Below, one piece after another: positions 49,806 through 58,773 of a DNA stretch of 58,801 bases (position 1 is the stretch's first letter; each line of letters opens with the position of its first letter). Location of the stretch: contig NZ_CVRT01000060.1 in the NCBI RefSeq assembly GCF_001261915.1, positions 1 through 58,801 of the forward strand, in the 5' to 3' direction. The position numbers were made by a program, and so were the translations under genes. This stretch comes from Halorubrum sp. SD626R. GTDB lineage: Archaea > Halobacteriota > Halobacteria > Halobacteriales > Haloferacaceae. A model generated the notes under the pieces. The model was not told the origin of the DNA. It did not search any database and saw only the letters and a program-made list of their open reading frames with translations.

Positions 49806-50470
49806 TGGTTTCCACCTCCGCTTCCACAATCTCGACTATCCGCCTGCGTTTTGAGGAGCGCATCCCGTACAGTTTGCTTGCGAAACTGGCAACGAGCTGT
49901 AGGAGGTCGTCAGCGAGTTCGTCGTGTGCAGTCTTGTCAGTTCCCTCGTTGATGACCGTGATTTCGACGTCGTACTGGTCGAGGAGGCGTTCGAGGTAGG
50001 AGAATCCGAATCGGGTTAGGCGGTCTTGGTAGGTGACGAGGACGCGCCCGTAGTCGGCGTTCTCAGCACCGTCTAAGAGTTTGTTCAGTCCACGACGGTT
50101 CTCGTTGAGACCACTCCCTACGTCGGAGTATTTGTCTTCAATACTCCAACCGCGGTTGTGTGCGTACTCAGTGAGCAATTCGAGTTGTCGGTCGAGGTCC
50201 CCATCTCGTTTCTGAGCGTGGCCTGAAACGCGCCTGTAAATGGCAACTTTATCGCTTCTCCGCGACGGTTTTCCTGTGAGTCGTTGAAGTTCAGTGTGTG
50301 GAACCCTTCGGTGTCCACCGGGGGTTCGAGAATACTGGATTTGGTCTTCACGACACCACTTTTTCACGGTTTCACGGTGGACTCCAAGTTCATCTGCGAA
50401 CTCTCCGACGGAGTACACCTTTGCCATCACTGTTTTTTACTACTTAACAATCCTGATTTTTGTAACAGCC
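48100..50470 (-). mobile_element. IS607-type element (serine recombinase TnpA plus TnpB) inserted between xseA and xseB
   Basis: The tnpA-tnpB pair overlaps by eight bases and lies on the minus strand between xseA and xseB, which are normally adjacent. IS607 elements have no terminal repeats and no target duplication, so the exact ends are not visible; the limits given are approximate. The element splits the exonuclease VII operon. Confidence 0.75.
49798..50430 (-). CDS. tnpA: IS607-family serine recombinase TnpA
   Basis: A 210-residue protein. The N-terminal MerR-like helix-turn-helix is YSVGEFADELGVHRETVKKW and YSRTPGGHRRVPHTELQRL. The resolvase domain has the catalytic Ser in VAIYRRVSGHAQKRDGDLDRQ, then DVGSGLNENRRGLNKLLDG, and YGRVLVTYQDRLTRFGFSYLE with the conserved Arg in DRLTR. 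This is the complete IS607 transposase architecture. An AT-rich region with TTTTTTACTACTTAACAA lies just upstream. Confidence 0.93.
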   Translation of the reverse strand: MMAKVYSVGEFADELGVHRETVKKWCREDQIQYSRTPGGHRRVPHTELQRLTGKPSRRSDKVAIYRRVSGHAQKRDGDLDRQLELLTEYAHNRGWSIEDKYSDVGSGLNENRRGLNKLLDGAENADYGRVLVTYQDRLTRFGFSYLERLLDQYDVEITVINEGTDKTAHDELADDLLQLVASFASKLYGMRSSKRRRIVEIVEAEVETNE

Positions 50471-50487
50471 ACGCAACCCTGTTATGC

Positions 50488-51856
50488 TCACAGAAGTCCA
50501 CCTGCCCACAGTGCGACACCGAGTAGCAGTAACCCAACGAGGACGAGGATGACTATCCGAAGTTGGCGGGCTTCCTGTTTTGCCTCTTGGACGTCTGTGT
50601 CCGTCTCGATGTCTCGATACCCGCTTTCGATCCGGCGCTCAAGTGCTTCGGTCTCTTGGGTGATGTGCGTCTCGTACGCCCGATCAATACGAGTCTCAAG
50701 TCCGCCAATGCGTCCCCGCGCTGCCCGTACCGTCACGGCCTCTGTCTCCGCGGCGTGTTCGATCTCTTGGAGTGCCGTCTCGATCCTGTCGTCGACCGCA
50801 TCGAGGCGTGATCCTGTCTGTGTCGTGTAGGCGGTATCGATCCGCTGTTCGAGGTCGGCTGCTCGCTGGATACGTGCCTGCCGGGTTTCTGCCGCCCGTT
50901 CGAGCCCCACAACGGCGTTATCGATCCGTCGATTGAGCGCGTCAAGCTGCTCGCTGACGACTGTTTCGTACCCCGTTTGGAGCCGGCGTTCGATGGTCCC
51001 AACCCGCTCTCGGATGGTGCTCATCTCAGGTGTCGCCACGATCCCCGCGTCTGTTGGTGTCATTGCCACTTTGTCAGCGACATCTTCGGCGAGGGTCTCA
51101 TCGTCCTCGTGGCCCACAGCAACGACTATCGGGGTCGCACAGTCCGCGATTGCTCGGACGACGGGTTCTTCGTTGAAACACCACAGCGTGTCGTCTGCGC
51201 CGCCACCACGCGTTACGACGATGATGTCGATGTCCGGATCTCGATCTGCCTGTTGGAGCGCCCCGACGATCGATGCTGCGGCGTTCTTCCCCTGAACCGT
51301 CGCTCCAAAGAAAGTGAGCGTCACCCCTGGTGCGCGTCCCCACGCGGACTCACGAAAGTCCTCTCGGGCAGACCCAGTTAATGAGGTGATGATCCCGATG
51401 TTTGCGGGAAACGATGGAAGTGGCTGTTTTCTGTCGGTATCGAAGAGGCCCTCTTCATTGAGTTCGGCACGTAATGCCTCCAATTCCTGTGATCGATCGG
51501 AATCCCCGACCGGCCAGTAGTTTTTCGTTGAGTTGTGTCCGGCCGCCTTCAACGTAGAAATCGACGTTTGCCCGAACGATTACCTCTTCGCCTTCGGTGA
51601 TCGGTTCCCCGATGCGGTCGCGATAGGACGACCACACGATACACTGGATCGTTTCCTCGCCGTCGACGTCTCGGAGTGTAAAGAACGTCCCGTAGCCCTT
51701 CGCCGTCGCACCGGAGACTTCACCGACAACGTATGTTGGAAATCGCTCCGCGGCGGATTCCAAGGTGGCAGCGATTTCATCATTGAGTCGGGCAACAGAC
51801 CACGCCGGTTCATCTATCTCCACGTGCCCGACTGCGGTGTCATCATCGACGGCCAT
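50488..51856 (-). pseudogene. xseA: exodeoxyribonuclease VII large subunit, frameshifted
   Basis: The N-terminal frame (ATG 51856) encodes the OB domain: LESAAERFPTYVVGEVSGAT, GTFFTLRDVDGEETIQCIVW, FYVEGGRTQLN. It leaves phase near 51519-51527 in CAACGAAAAACTACTGG, where a 2-base loss fits (expected GTG AAA AAC). The other frame continues NYWPVGDSDRSQELEALRAELNEEGLFD, PANIGIITSLTGSAREDF, VVTRGGGADDTLWCFNEEPVVRAI, and VGHEDDETLAEDVADKVAMTPTDAG, the conserved catalytic core. A coiled coil follows, and the last ~20 residues are a hydrophobic helix (VILVLVGLLLLGVALWAGGLL). As written it cannot give a full XseA. Confidence 0.85.
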
Positions 51857-51915
51857 TCGAACCGGCCTATGGCATCGGGTGGTTTAGTTCATTGGCTTCG
51901 TTGATGGTTAGTGTA

Positions 51916-53442
51916 TCATGAGTCGATGACGCGCTCGATATCGTCGTCGATATCATCACGAGCCTTCGTGTTCGTGATGAGACTCACAACGATCATTACA
52001 ACAATAGCAACGAGGAGCGTGAGTGCTTCAGCTGCCGAACCGTGTGGTAATGAGAAGCCGTAGAACTGGACGGCGATCGCGAGGCTAAGGTTCCCGAACA
52101 GTGCGACCACACCAGCGGCTATCGCACCTTCCGTGGTCGCGCCTTTCCAATTCAATCCGATCCCAAGCAGAGGAACAATGGCAGCGGCAAATAATCCCCA
52201 CCCAACGACGCCGAGAAGACCGACGAGGATCTCTACGTAGTAGACGAGCAGTACCGACACGAGAATGATGAGTGCGGTCGCCACGCGGTGGGCGCGTAAC
52301 TCCTGTCGGTCGGAGTCGTACTCGAACCCAAGGCTCTCCGGGATGTCCCGTGCGAGGTTCGCAGCGCCGATGTTGATGAATGCGTCGCTCGTACTCATCA
52401 CTGCGCCAACAGCAGCGGCTAGGACGGCGCCTGCCACAATTGCTGGCGTGAATTCAACGAGGAAGATTGGAGCGGCGTTGTCGGGATTTGAGAGCTCAGC
52501 GAACTGTCCGGTCTCCACGAGCGACCGCATTCCGACCCCAAGTGCAAGCATCATGAGAGACGCCGCGAAGTACGATAACGCGGCGATTGGCGCGCCCCAT
52601 TTCAGTAGCTTTGGGTCACGCAGCATGTACAGCTTGTGTGCCATGTGCGGCTGCCCGGAGTTCCCAACAAGGAATAGGAAGTACCACGTGAGTCCGAGCA
52701 TAATCGGGAATGCGCCGAACGCGCCGGCGAGTTCTGGAATCTGACTGCTCAGCTCTCTGTTCATTGTGCTGAAGCCGTTGACCGTGTTCAGTGCGAGGAA
52801 GAAGACGACGACGCTCCCGGCCACCATGATCCCGCCTTGGATGAGGTCAGTAAACACCCCAGCGACCATGCCGCCGCCAATTGTGTATACTGAGATGACG
52901 GCGAGTCCAATCACGAGTGCAACAACTTCGCTCACTCCAAGCACTGTTTGGAGTACAAACGCGATGGCGAGGAACTGAACCCCGAGATACGAAATGACAC
53001 CTAGCAGTACTGAAAGAGATACCAATAGTCGGACTGCCTGGCTGTCGAATCGGGCAACAGCGGCGTCAGGAATGGTGAATATCTCACGGGCCTCAGCCAT
53101 CAGCCGCATTTTCTTGCCGAGGACGAACCATGACACCGGGAACGCAAGCGGTGCAACGATAGCGATCCACAGGAACCCGTACCCGCCGTCGTAGAACAGT
53201 CCGGGGCCACCGATGAAGCCGAACCCGCTCATGATTGAGGCGAAAGCAGCAAATGCAACGGCCCAGATCCCGAATCGCTTCCCGGCGATCAGGAAGTCTG
53301 ATGTCGATTTTGTCTGACCAGTTGCCCAGATACCAATTGCGGCAATACCGACTAAGTACACCGCAACGATACCGACGATGAGTGGGTTCATCGTCTCTGT
53401 CGTCGAGACTTGTGTTAAGGTGGCTGTAAGGATGTCAATCAT
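51916..53442 (-). CDS. sodium:solute symporter (SSS family)
   Basis: A 508-residue membrane protein with about 13 hydrophobic helices. Family features: NPLIVGIVAVYLVGIAAIGIWATGQTKSTSDFLIAGKRFG near the N-terminus, SIMSGFGFIGGPGLFYDGGYGFLW in helix 2, VYTIGGGMVAGVFTDLIQGGIMV (the G-G-M/L-x-A-V-x-x-TD-x-x-Q core), and AVGAVMSTSDAFINIGAANLARDI with Na+-site Ser/Thr residues. It overlaps the 154-aa membrane protein gene by four bases and is the last gene of the HMG-CoA reductase/AtuA operon. It probably imports the operon's substrate with Na+. Confidence 0.9.
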   Translation of the reverse strand: MIDILTATLTQVSTTETMNPLIVGIVAVYLVGIAAIGIWATGQTKSTSDFLIAGKRFGIWAVAFAAFASIMSGFGFIGGPGLFYDGGYGFLWIAIVAPLAFPVSWFVLGKKMRLMAEAREIFTIPDAAVARFDSQAVRLLVSLSVLLGVISYLGVQFLAIAFVLQTVLGVSEVVALVIGLAVISVYTIGGGMVAGVFTDLIQGGIMVAGSVVVFFLALNTVNGFSTMNRELSSQIPELAGAFGAFPIMLGLTWYFLFLVGNSGQPHMAHKLYMLRDPKLLKWGAPIAALSYFAASLMMLALGVGMRSLVETGQFAELSNPDNAAPIFLVEFTPAIVAGAVLAAAVGAVMSTSDAFINIGAANLARDIPESLGFEYDSDRQELRAHRVATALIILVSVLLVYYVEILVGLLGVVGWGLFAAAIVPLLGIGLNWKGATTEGAIAAGVVALFGNLSLAIAVQFYGFSLPHGSAAEALTLLVAIVVMIVVSLITNTKARDDIDDDIERVIDS

Positions 53443-53903
53443 TTATCTCCCTCCTCGTCGGACCCCATCGTGCGGAACTCCGCTACTTGATCTTTGTCCC
53501 AAATGTACCTACTGAAGAGGTACGGATACGCGAACATCAGGTATAACGCGGGCGGCATCCACAACCCATAGACGACGATTGCTGTCGCCCGCGGGAATCC
53601 AAGCCAGTACGTCGGATCGGTGTACGCGGGATTCTGGAAGTGAAAGTGCCATAGCAACGCGAACGCAACACCGAGGATGAGCCACAACCCAGCTACCATT
53701 AGTTTGAACACGTTCGTGTCGTGGCGCTGCTCGGACGATTGTACGCCTAACAGCACGTATAACCCAATAAACGCCACCGCACTCCCCGAGAACACGATCT
53801 GTCCAACTTGCCCGCCGAAGTACATTGCCACGAGCATTACCACCGCAGCAAGCAATCCTCCGACGACGTACTTGTCTTCGCTAGGATTGAAATTGAGTGC
53901 CAT
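53439..53903 (-). CDS. four-helix membrane protein, symporter partner
   Basis: A 154-residue protein with four hydrophobic segments: VGGLLAAVVMLVAMYFGG, VFSGSAVAFIGLYVLLGV, VFKLMVAGLWLILGVAFALLW, and ATAIVVYGLWMPPALYLMFAYPYLF. It has an acidic C-terminus. Small membrane proteins of this kind often precede SSS symporter genes in haloarchaea; here the stop overlaps the symporter start. A role as accessory subunit is inferred from position only. Confidence 0.7.
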   Translation of the reverse strand: MALNFNPSEDKYVVGGLLAAVVMLVAMYFGGQVGQIVFSGSAVAFIGLYVLLGVQSSEQRHDTNVFKLMVAGLWLILGVAFALLWHFHFQNPAYTDPTYWLGFPRATAIVVYGLWMPPALYLMFAYPYLFSRYIWDKDQVAEFRTMGSDEEGDK

Positions 53904-53954
53904 ACGTGACAGCCAATAACATGAATAAACACTATATAAAAATAATGGAATATG

Positions 53955-54407
53955 TTATCCTGAGTAACGTACTACATTATCTCCATACGTACTGCGTGCC
54001 CATTCGGCGAAGTCGCTTGCATCGTATGTTCGGGAGAAATGATAGAATTTCAATTGTGTTTTTTCTGTGTCAACACTAAGTCTTGGCTTGCGGATCCACG
54101 ATCCCTCTTGGATTCGGATCTCACGCACCTCTGACAGCGAAATCACGTCATTGTGTTCGTCGGCAAGAATCACAGACTCCGGTTCCCTCGCGTTCTCCCG
54201 ACCAATTTCCGTTGCACGCCGCTCACGACCGTCCTGCCGGAGAAGAAACGACTTGTATGACTCTCCGGCGAACACCATCAGCAACTGATCTGGCTCAAAC
54301 AACAATTCATAGTGCTGGAACGACCGCGGTGATACTTGATACCACTGCGATTCCCACCATCGAGGTGTCTCGATCTCTGTAACCTGGCCGGGGTCAACAT
54401 CACTCAT
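53955..54407 (-). CDS. hypothetical protein in HMG-CoA reductase/AtuA operon
   Basis: From ATG 54407 the product has 150 residues; it overlaps the upstream AtuA-C-like gene by eight bases. It has an aromatic-rich N-terminal part (PRWWESQWYQVSPRSFQHYELLFEPDQLL) and a mixed alpha/beta remainder with RIQEGSWIRKPRLSVD and LKFYHFSRTYDASDFAEW. No motif I recognise. Co-transcription with atuA is very likely, so it may be a pathway-specific component. Confidence 0.6.
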   Translation of the reverse strand: MSDVDPGQVTEIETPRWWESQWYQVSPRSFQHYELLFEPDQLLMVFAGESYKSFLLRQDGRERRATEIGRENAREPESVILADEHNDVISLSEVREIRIQEGSWIRKPRLSVDTEKTQLKFYHFSRTYDASDFAEWARSTYGDNVVRYSG

Positions 54408-54780
54408 CGCGCTCCTCATCGGACTCTGGAGGCAGTTCAAGTCGGAGCACCGCGGCCGCATACGTTTTCCCTTGACTGTCATACCGGAGACTGAACTGAC
54501 CGCCACCGTCAAGTGCCTCACTAGCTACGAAATTGAACCCCGGTAGATTCGGCAGTTGATACCGAGTTACCGATCCGTCGATGAGCTCCCCAAACAGATC
54601 AGCGACGCGATCAGCGGTCAACTGTCTCTCCAGCCGGCGGTATGCGGCATCGGACTCGGCGATAATGCCGATATTAACTGTATTTGCCTTGTCACCAGAC
54701 CGGCCGTACGCAATCTCGTCGACTCGAACTGCTTGCTTCGGCGACACCCCTGACCCGTCCCCGTCATCACTCATCGACAC
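54400..54780 (-). CDS. AtuA C-terminal domain-like protein (ferredoxin-like fold)
   Basis: A 126-residue protein. The core VRVDEIAYGRSGDKANTVNIGIIAESDAAYRRL matches the small domain found at the C-terminus of AtuA proteins (A-x-x-RSGDKG-x-x-x-NIG pattern), here as a separate chain. It continues FGELIDGSVTRYQLPNLPGFNFV and LRYDSQGKTYAAAVLRLELP. It overlaps atuA by 14 bases, so the two chains probably act as one complex. Confidence 0.8.
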   Translation of the reverse strand: MSMSDDGDGSGVSPKQAVRVDEIAYGRSGDKANTVNIGIIAESDAAYRRLERQLTADRVADLFGELIDGSVTRYQLPNLPGFNFVASEALDGGGQFSLRYDSQGKTYAAAVLRLELPPESDEERDE

Positions 54781-56119
54781 TCACCTCAGGGTCAACCACT
54801 GATTTTGGCACCAGCGTCGGCCACACATCAATAATCGGGCGGGGACGCGGTCGCCCGCTGTCAGTGAGTCCGGTTACGCTCGGCGGACCGGCCAGTGACA
54901 GAGGAGCAAACTCAGTGCCTAACCGTCGAAGATCCTCGCGTTCCGGACCGCGGGCAGCAAACCGGAGTAACACCTCGTTGTGATTATCGCGAGCAGGCGC
55001 AGCCGGACCGTGCGCTGCGTTATGTCCAACAAACTCCGCGCGTGTGTCCCAAACTGTGAGACCCCGGTCTTCGATCCGGGTTTCAATCACCGACGCCGCG
55101 CGCTTCGCTTTCGCTAACGCATCCGGTCGAGAGTACAGCATATTCCCCGCGACACGGTACCCGTTTTCGAAATGCACACTCACCTTATATGAGTCCGGTG
55201 GCGCTGTCCCTTCACAGCCTGTGATCGCCACCGTATCTCCCCCAACCTCCGTAATCTCAGGGGCAGTAAAATCTGCAGCCACATCTGGCGTCAGATACGC
55301 CTGTGGGTCACCGATCTCGTACACTAACTGCTGAGCGACCGTTGCCCGCGACACCTCTCCACCAGTACCGTCCGGCTTGGTGAGCTGTATCTCGCCGTCG
55401 GGCTCAACTGCCACGATCGGGTATCCAACGTCGTCATACTCGATTGTTTCCCACTCTCGCGTCGAGTTCCCACCTGTCACTTGCGTCCCGCACTCGATGA
55501 GATGTCCTGCGACGATTCCAGCTGCAAGCCGGTCGTACTGCTCTCGGCCCCACTCGTACTCATGGATCAGCGGGCCGAGCGCTAACGCTGGGTCAACCAC
55601 ACGCCCAGTAATGACCACGTCAGCACCCGAATCGAGCGCCGCCGCAACCGGGAACGCACCCAAATATGCCGCCGCCGTCACGACATCATCGGCCACGTCC
55701 TCATACCGCGTATCGTCCTCGAAGGGCTCTAACCCGTGTCGAGCATGCAGCCGATCCAGCTGGTCAGTAATATCATCGCCGGTGACGGTAGCAACAGTCA
55801 CATCCACTCCCTGCTCAGCGGCATGCTCACGGACCCGAGCCGCACATGACGACGGATTCAGCCCACCAGCGTTCGTCACTATGCGCACTTCACGGTCAAC
55901 TAGGTCTGCCAGATGCTCAGCAATGACGTACTCGACGAAATCTGTCGCGTACCCCTTCTCCGGATCGCGGTCGCGGAGCCGGTCGAGGATTCCCATCGTC
56001 ACCTCTGCAAGATACTCCAACTGCAAGTATTCGAACTCAGCACCCGATGCTAACAGTCGTTCAGTCGCATCCGGGTAATCACCCCAGAACCCGGCAGCGT
56101 TGGCGATCCGAACTGTCAT
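54767..56119 (-). CDS. atuA: AtuA-like protein (DUF1446, acyclic terpene utilisation family)
   Basis: A 450-residue protein. It begins VRIANAAGFWGDYPDATERLLA and contains EFEYLQLEYLAEVTMGILDRLR, IVTNAGGLNPSSCAARVREHA, SGADVVITGRVVDPALALGPLIHEY, and LIECGTQVTGGNSTREWETI, all typical of DUF1446/AtuA. The family occurs in acyclic terpene (citronellol/geraniol) degradation loci and elsewhere; the reaction is not established to my knowledge. It overlaps the HMG-CoA reductase gene by four bases. The context implies a step in isoprenoid or mevalonate catabolism. Confidence 0.88.
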   Translation of the reverse strand: MTVRIANAAGFWGDYPDATERLLASGAEFEYLQLEYLAEVTMGILDRLRDRDPEKGYATDFVEYVIAEHLADLVDREVRIVTNAGGLNPSSCAARVREHAAEQGVDVTVATVTGDDITDQLDRLHARHGLEPFEDDTRYEDVADDVVTAAAYLGAFPVAAALDSGADVVITGRVVDPALALGPLIHEYEWGREQYDRLAAGIVAGHLIECGTQVTGGNSTREWETIEYDDVGYPIVAVEPDGEIQLTKPDGTGGEVSRATVAQQLVYEIGDPQAYLTPDVAADFTAPEITEVGGDTVAITGCEGTAPPDSYKVSVHFENGYRVAGNMLYSRPDALAKAKRAASVIETRIEDRGLTVWDTRAEFVGHNAAHGPAAPARDNHNEVLLRFAARGPEREDLRRLGTEFAPLSLAGPPSVTGLTDSGRPRPRPIIDVWPTLVPKSVVDPEVSVDE

Positions 56120-57387
56120 TCGCTTAATTCATCGATTAGTTCCTCTGCACGGTCCTGCCGTACCGCCTCCTCGGCAACCATCCGCGCCGCCACTTCATCG
56201 ACAAGATCATCCGGTGCACCCGCCTGTATCGCGATATTCTTCGCATGCAGACTCATGTGACCGCGTTGAATCCCTTCGCTCACGAGCGCACGAAGCCCCG
56301 CGAAATTCTGCGCGAGTCCAACGGCTGCAAACACCCCCGCGAGCTCATCTGCAGAGTCCACGTCGAGCAACTCTAGTGCAGCCTCCGCCGTTGGTTGTAG
56401 CCGCGTCGCACCGCCGACGGTTCCAACTTGAATCGGGAGTTCAATACTACATGCGAGACGCCCGTCAGCATCGACCTCGTACGTTGTTAGCGGCCCGTAC
56501 CCGTCCTGTGCCGCGTACGCATGTGCACCCGCCTCGATAGCCCGCCAGTCGTTGAATGTCGCCGTTGCGACTGCGTCTATCCCGTTCATAATCCCCTTGT
56601 TATGAGTCGCCGCACGGTACGGGTCACCGGCAGCGAACGCCCATGCATCCACGATCCCATCTCGGATCTCCTCACCGGACAGTTCCACGTCCTCTGTCTC
56701 TAGTGCATCTGGTTTGACCGTACACGTCGCACGAGCAAGTCGTCTGTCCGCGAGATTCGATAAAATCCGGAGTGACACGTCTCCCCCGGTCAATTCCTCG
56801 ATCTCCGGCGCAAGTGCCTCCGCCATCGTGTTGACCGCGTTCCCACCCATCGCATCACGAACATCAACGATCAAGTGCGTGATGAGCATCTCACCGCGCG
56901 GTGTGTCGATTACCCGGACTTGCACGTTCTCACACCCACCCCCGTGTTCGACTAACACCGGATCTTGCTCGTTGGCGAGCTCAATCAGGTCATCTGCCGC
57001 ATCGAGTACCGTGGACTTCGCGTGATGCGGTGTCGGGACGTCTGTCGCTTGAATCTGCGCAATCATGATGGGCCCCGACACATCGGTGGTGAATCCACCA
57101 GTCCCGCGAGCCATACGCGCCCCAAACGACGCAGCAGCGACGACACTTGTCTCCTCAACCGCCATAGGCACCAGCGTGTCTTCGCCATCAATCTGGAAAT
57201 TCGTCGCAATCCCGATTGGATACTCAAGCGTTCCGACAACGTTCTCGCTCACGGCGTCCGCACCGTCAACACCCAATTTTCCTCCCCGCAGTGATTCGAC
57301 GGTTTCAGGCTCAACGCCGGCGTCAATTAGCGCCTGTTGGCGCTCTGCGGGCGATCCCTTGTAGAAACCAGAGAGACGTGAATCCAT
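56116..57387 (-). CDS. class II (degradative-type) hydroxymethylglutaryl-CoA reductase
   Basis: From ATG 57387 the product has 423 residues, close to the ~428 of the Pseudomonas mevalonii enzyme. Seen class II features: SRLSGFYKGSPAERQQAL at the start, MAVEETSVVAAASFGARMAR with the catalytic Glu, YRAATHNKGIMNGIDAVA with the catalytic Lys, FNDWRAIEAGAHAYA with the Asp, and IQRGHMSLHAKNIAIQAGAP with the catalytic His. Class II enzymes in mevalonate users oxidise mevalonate to HMG-CoA. Haloarchaea use a separate class I enzyme for biosynthesis, so this copy is probably catabolic. It is the first gene of a six-gene operon. Confidence 0.9.
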   Translation of the reverse strand: MDSRLSGFYKGSPAERQQALIDAGVEPETVESLRGGKLGVDGADAVSENVVGTLEYPIGIATNFQIDGEDTLVPMAVEETSVVAAASFGARMARGTGGFTTDVSGPIMIAQIQATDVPTPHHAKSTVLDAADDLIELANEQDPVLVEHGGGCENVQVRVIDTPRGEMLITHLIVDVRDAMGGNAVNTMAEALAPEIEELTGGDVSLRILSNLADRRLARATCTVKPDALETEDVELSGEEIRDGIVDAWAFAAGDPYRAATHNKGIMNGIDAVATATFNDWRAIEAGAHAYAAQDGYGPLTTYEVDADGRLACSIELPIQVGTVGGATRLQPTAEAALELLDVDSADELAGVFAAVGLAQNFAGLRALVSEGIQRGHMSLHAKNIAIQAGAPDDLVDEVAARMVAEEAVRQDRAEELIDELSE

Positions 57388-57573
57388 GCAGGTGAGTCCT
57401 CTACTATCATCATTAATTTTGGGGGGACGGAACCTCCACGACGAACCCAGCTCAGACTCCCACCGACACAGCCCGATTGACCGTTCCACGCCACAAAATT
57501 CAGGATCACCATTTCGCTCGACAGGCAAACTAAAATCACTCGCTGACGGTCCCCCGGGTGGATTTTCCCGGAT

Positions 57574-58266
57574 CTATTGCGTTCCTTCAGCTCCGATCTC
57601 ATCATGGAACCGGGCAAGAAACTCATCCATGTACTCGGATCGTGACGCCCCAAGTTCTTGAGCCGGCTCCGTGTGCAGCGCCTTTAGGCGCTCGTCTGCC
57701 CACTTTCGGAGCACAGATACATCGTCTTGATCGGCCGTCACGGCTCTATTAGCCGTGAAATCATCAATAACAGCGTGCCGTTCGTCGCTTCGCCCAGATC
57801 GCTCTCCAATAATACAGGCAAGGCGTGTCACCCCGACGGCACCTGTCGCATCTAACTTATCAGCGTCAAACAACAGCTTCGCTTCGATCGTTTCTGCATT
57901 GGGAGAACTCGCTCGAATACTGTGCGTTCGAATGCAGTGTTGTATCGCTTCAATGTCTGCTTCAGGAACCCCTTCCGCAGCAAGTAACTCACTAGCCTCA
58001 CGCGTCGCCCACACAGCATGATCGTCGATATCATCAGTCCGCTCACGTGGGCGGCCAATATCGTGTAACCACGCCGCCGCAGCAAGCACTCCCGTCTCAA
58101 CGTGCTGGTCAACATCAGCTGCGAGGCGAAGAGCAACATCACGGACCCGATTTGCATGAAATTCATCATGTGCAGGCAGCGCATCATCATAATACGGGAC
58201 TGCAAGCGTTCGCGCAAGTGAACCCAATTCGTCAGGCACAGCAACGTGTACTCCGAACGACCGCAT
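57574..58266 (-). CDS. HD-domain phosphohydrolase
   Basis: From ATG 58266 the product has 230 residues; the upstream ATG 58338 would start inside the xseA-like fragment and is less likely. The HD motifs are HDEFHANRVRDVALRLA, AAAWLHDIGRPRERTDD (His-Asp), THSIRAS, and KLLFDADKLDATGAVGV (final Asp). Metal-dependent phosphohydrolases of this kind act on nucleotides or similar compounds; the substrate cannot be assigned. The gene lies 187 bp upstream of the HMG-CoA reductase gene and runs in the same direction, but has no overlap with it. Confidence 0.82.
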   Translation of the reverse strand: MRSFGVHVAVPDELGSLARTLAVPYYDDALPAHDEFHANRVRDVALRLAADVDQHVETGVLAAAAWLHDIGRPRERTDDIDDHAVWATREASELLAAEGVPEADIEAIQHCIRTHSIRASSPNAETIEAKLLFDADKLDATGAVGVTRLACIIGERSGRSDERHAVIDDFTANRAVTADQDDVSVLRKWADERLKALHTEPAQELGASRSEYMDEFLARFHDEIGAEGTQ

Positions 58267-58317
58267 ATTCGTTGTGGTGTGATCCCTGCCGACCTCATCA
58301 GGATGCCGTACAGTGGT

Positions 58318-58437
58318 CTGTTCTTTCGCTGTCGACATCTCGAAGCGTGAAGACCATCTCCTGGGCTTTCGCTGTTGAATCGGACACTTCGCCGACAACG
58401 TATATCGGATACCGATCTGAGCTGGATCCCAAGGTAG
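58318..58437 (-). pseudogene. xseA N-terminal (OB-domain) fragment
   Basis: On the minus strand the frame reads ATLGSSSDRYPIYVVGEVSD, then STAKAQEMVFTLRDVDSERTD. This parallels the XseA OB domain at 51856 (ATLESAAERFPTYVVGEVSG, GTFFTLRDVDGEETI). It is cut at its 5' side by an IS5-type end at 58440 and runs into the start region of the HD gene, so it is a dead fragment of a second xseA. Confidence 0.65.
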
Positions 58438-58439
58438 CA

Positions 58440-58494
58440 GGCTCTGTTGAAATCTATAACAGCTGATGTATTTTGTTTCGGTTGTGGTCAATAC
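58440..58494 (+). mobile_element. solo IS5-type terminal sequence
   Basis: GGCTCTGTTGAAATC, then GCTGATGTATTTTG and TGTGGTCAATACAG. The same terminal family as at 46323. It abuts the xseA fragment and may mark the insertion that destroyed it. No partner end seen. Confidence 0.55.
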
Positions 58495-58536
58495 AGACGG
58501 GCGGTGCCCCGTGGCGGAAGATCAGTGAGACATCGA

Positions 58537-58773
58537 CTACCTGAGTCCGAGATAGTACGCCGGAACACCGAGAGCGACGGCCCCCGTTATCAGCCAACGG
58601 GACCAGTACACTGAGAGCATATCCCACATATGGAGATAGGGAACAGCGAGAGCGAAGGTCCCGATCAGAAAGGCGGCACCGATATCCCAAGCAGCGAAGC
58701 CGTTACCACTCTGCTCCGGGGGTTTAATCGTATTGTGTACGACGACGGTAGTGTTCAGATAAGCTGATTCCAT
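58537..58773 (-). CDS. small membrane protein, two hydrophobic segments
   Basis: From ATG 58773 the product has 78 residues. Two hydrophobic segments are seen: WDIGAAFLIGTFALAVPYLHMW and WLITGAVALGVPAYYLGL. The frame is open to the window edge, so the true start could lie outside. Function unknown. Confidence 0.5.
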   Translation of the reverse strand: MESAYLNTTVVVHNTIKPPEQSGNGFAAWDIGAAFLIGTFALAVPYLHMWDMLSVYWSRWLITGAVALGVPAYYLGLR

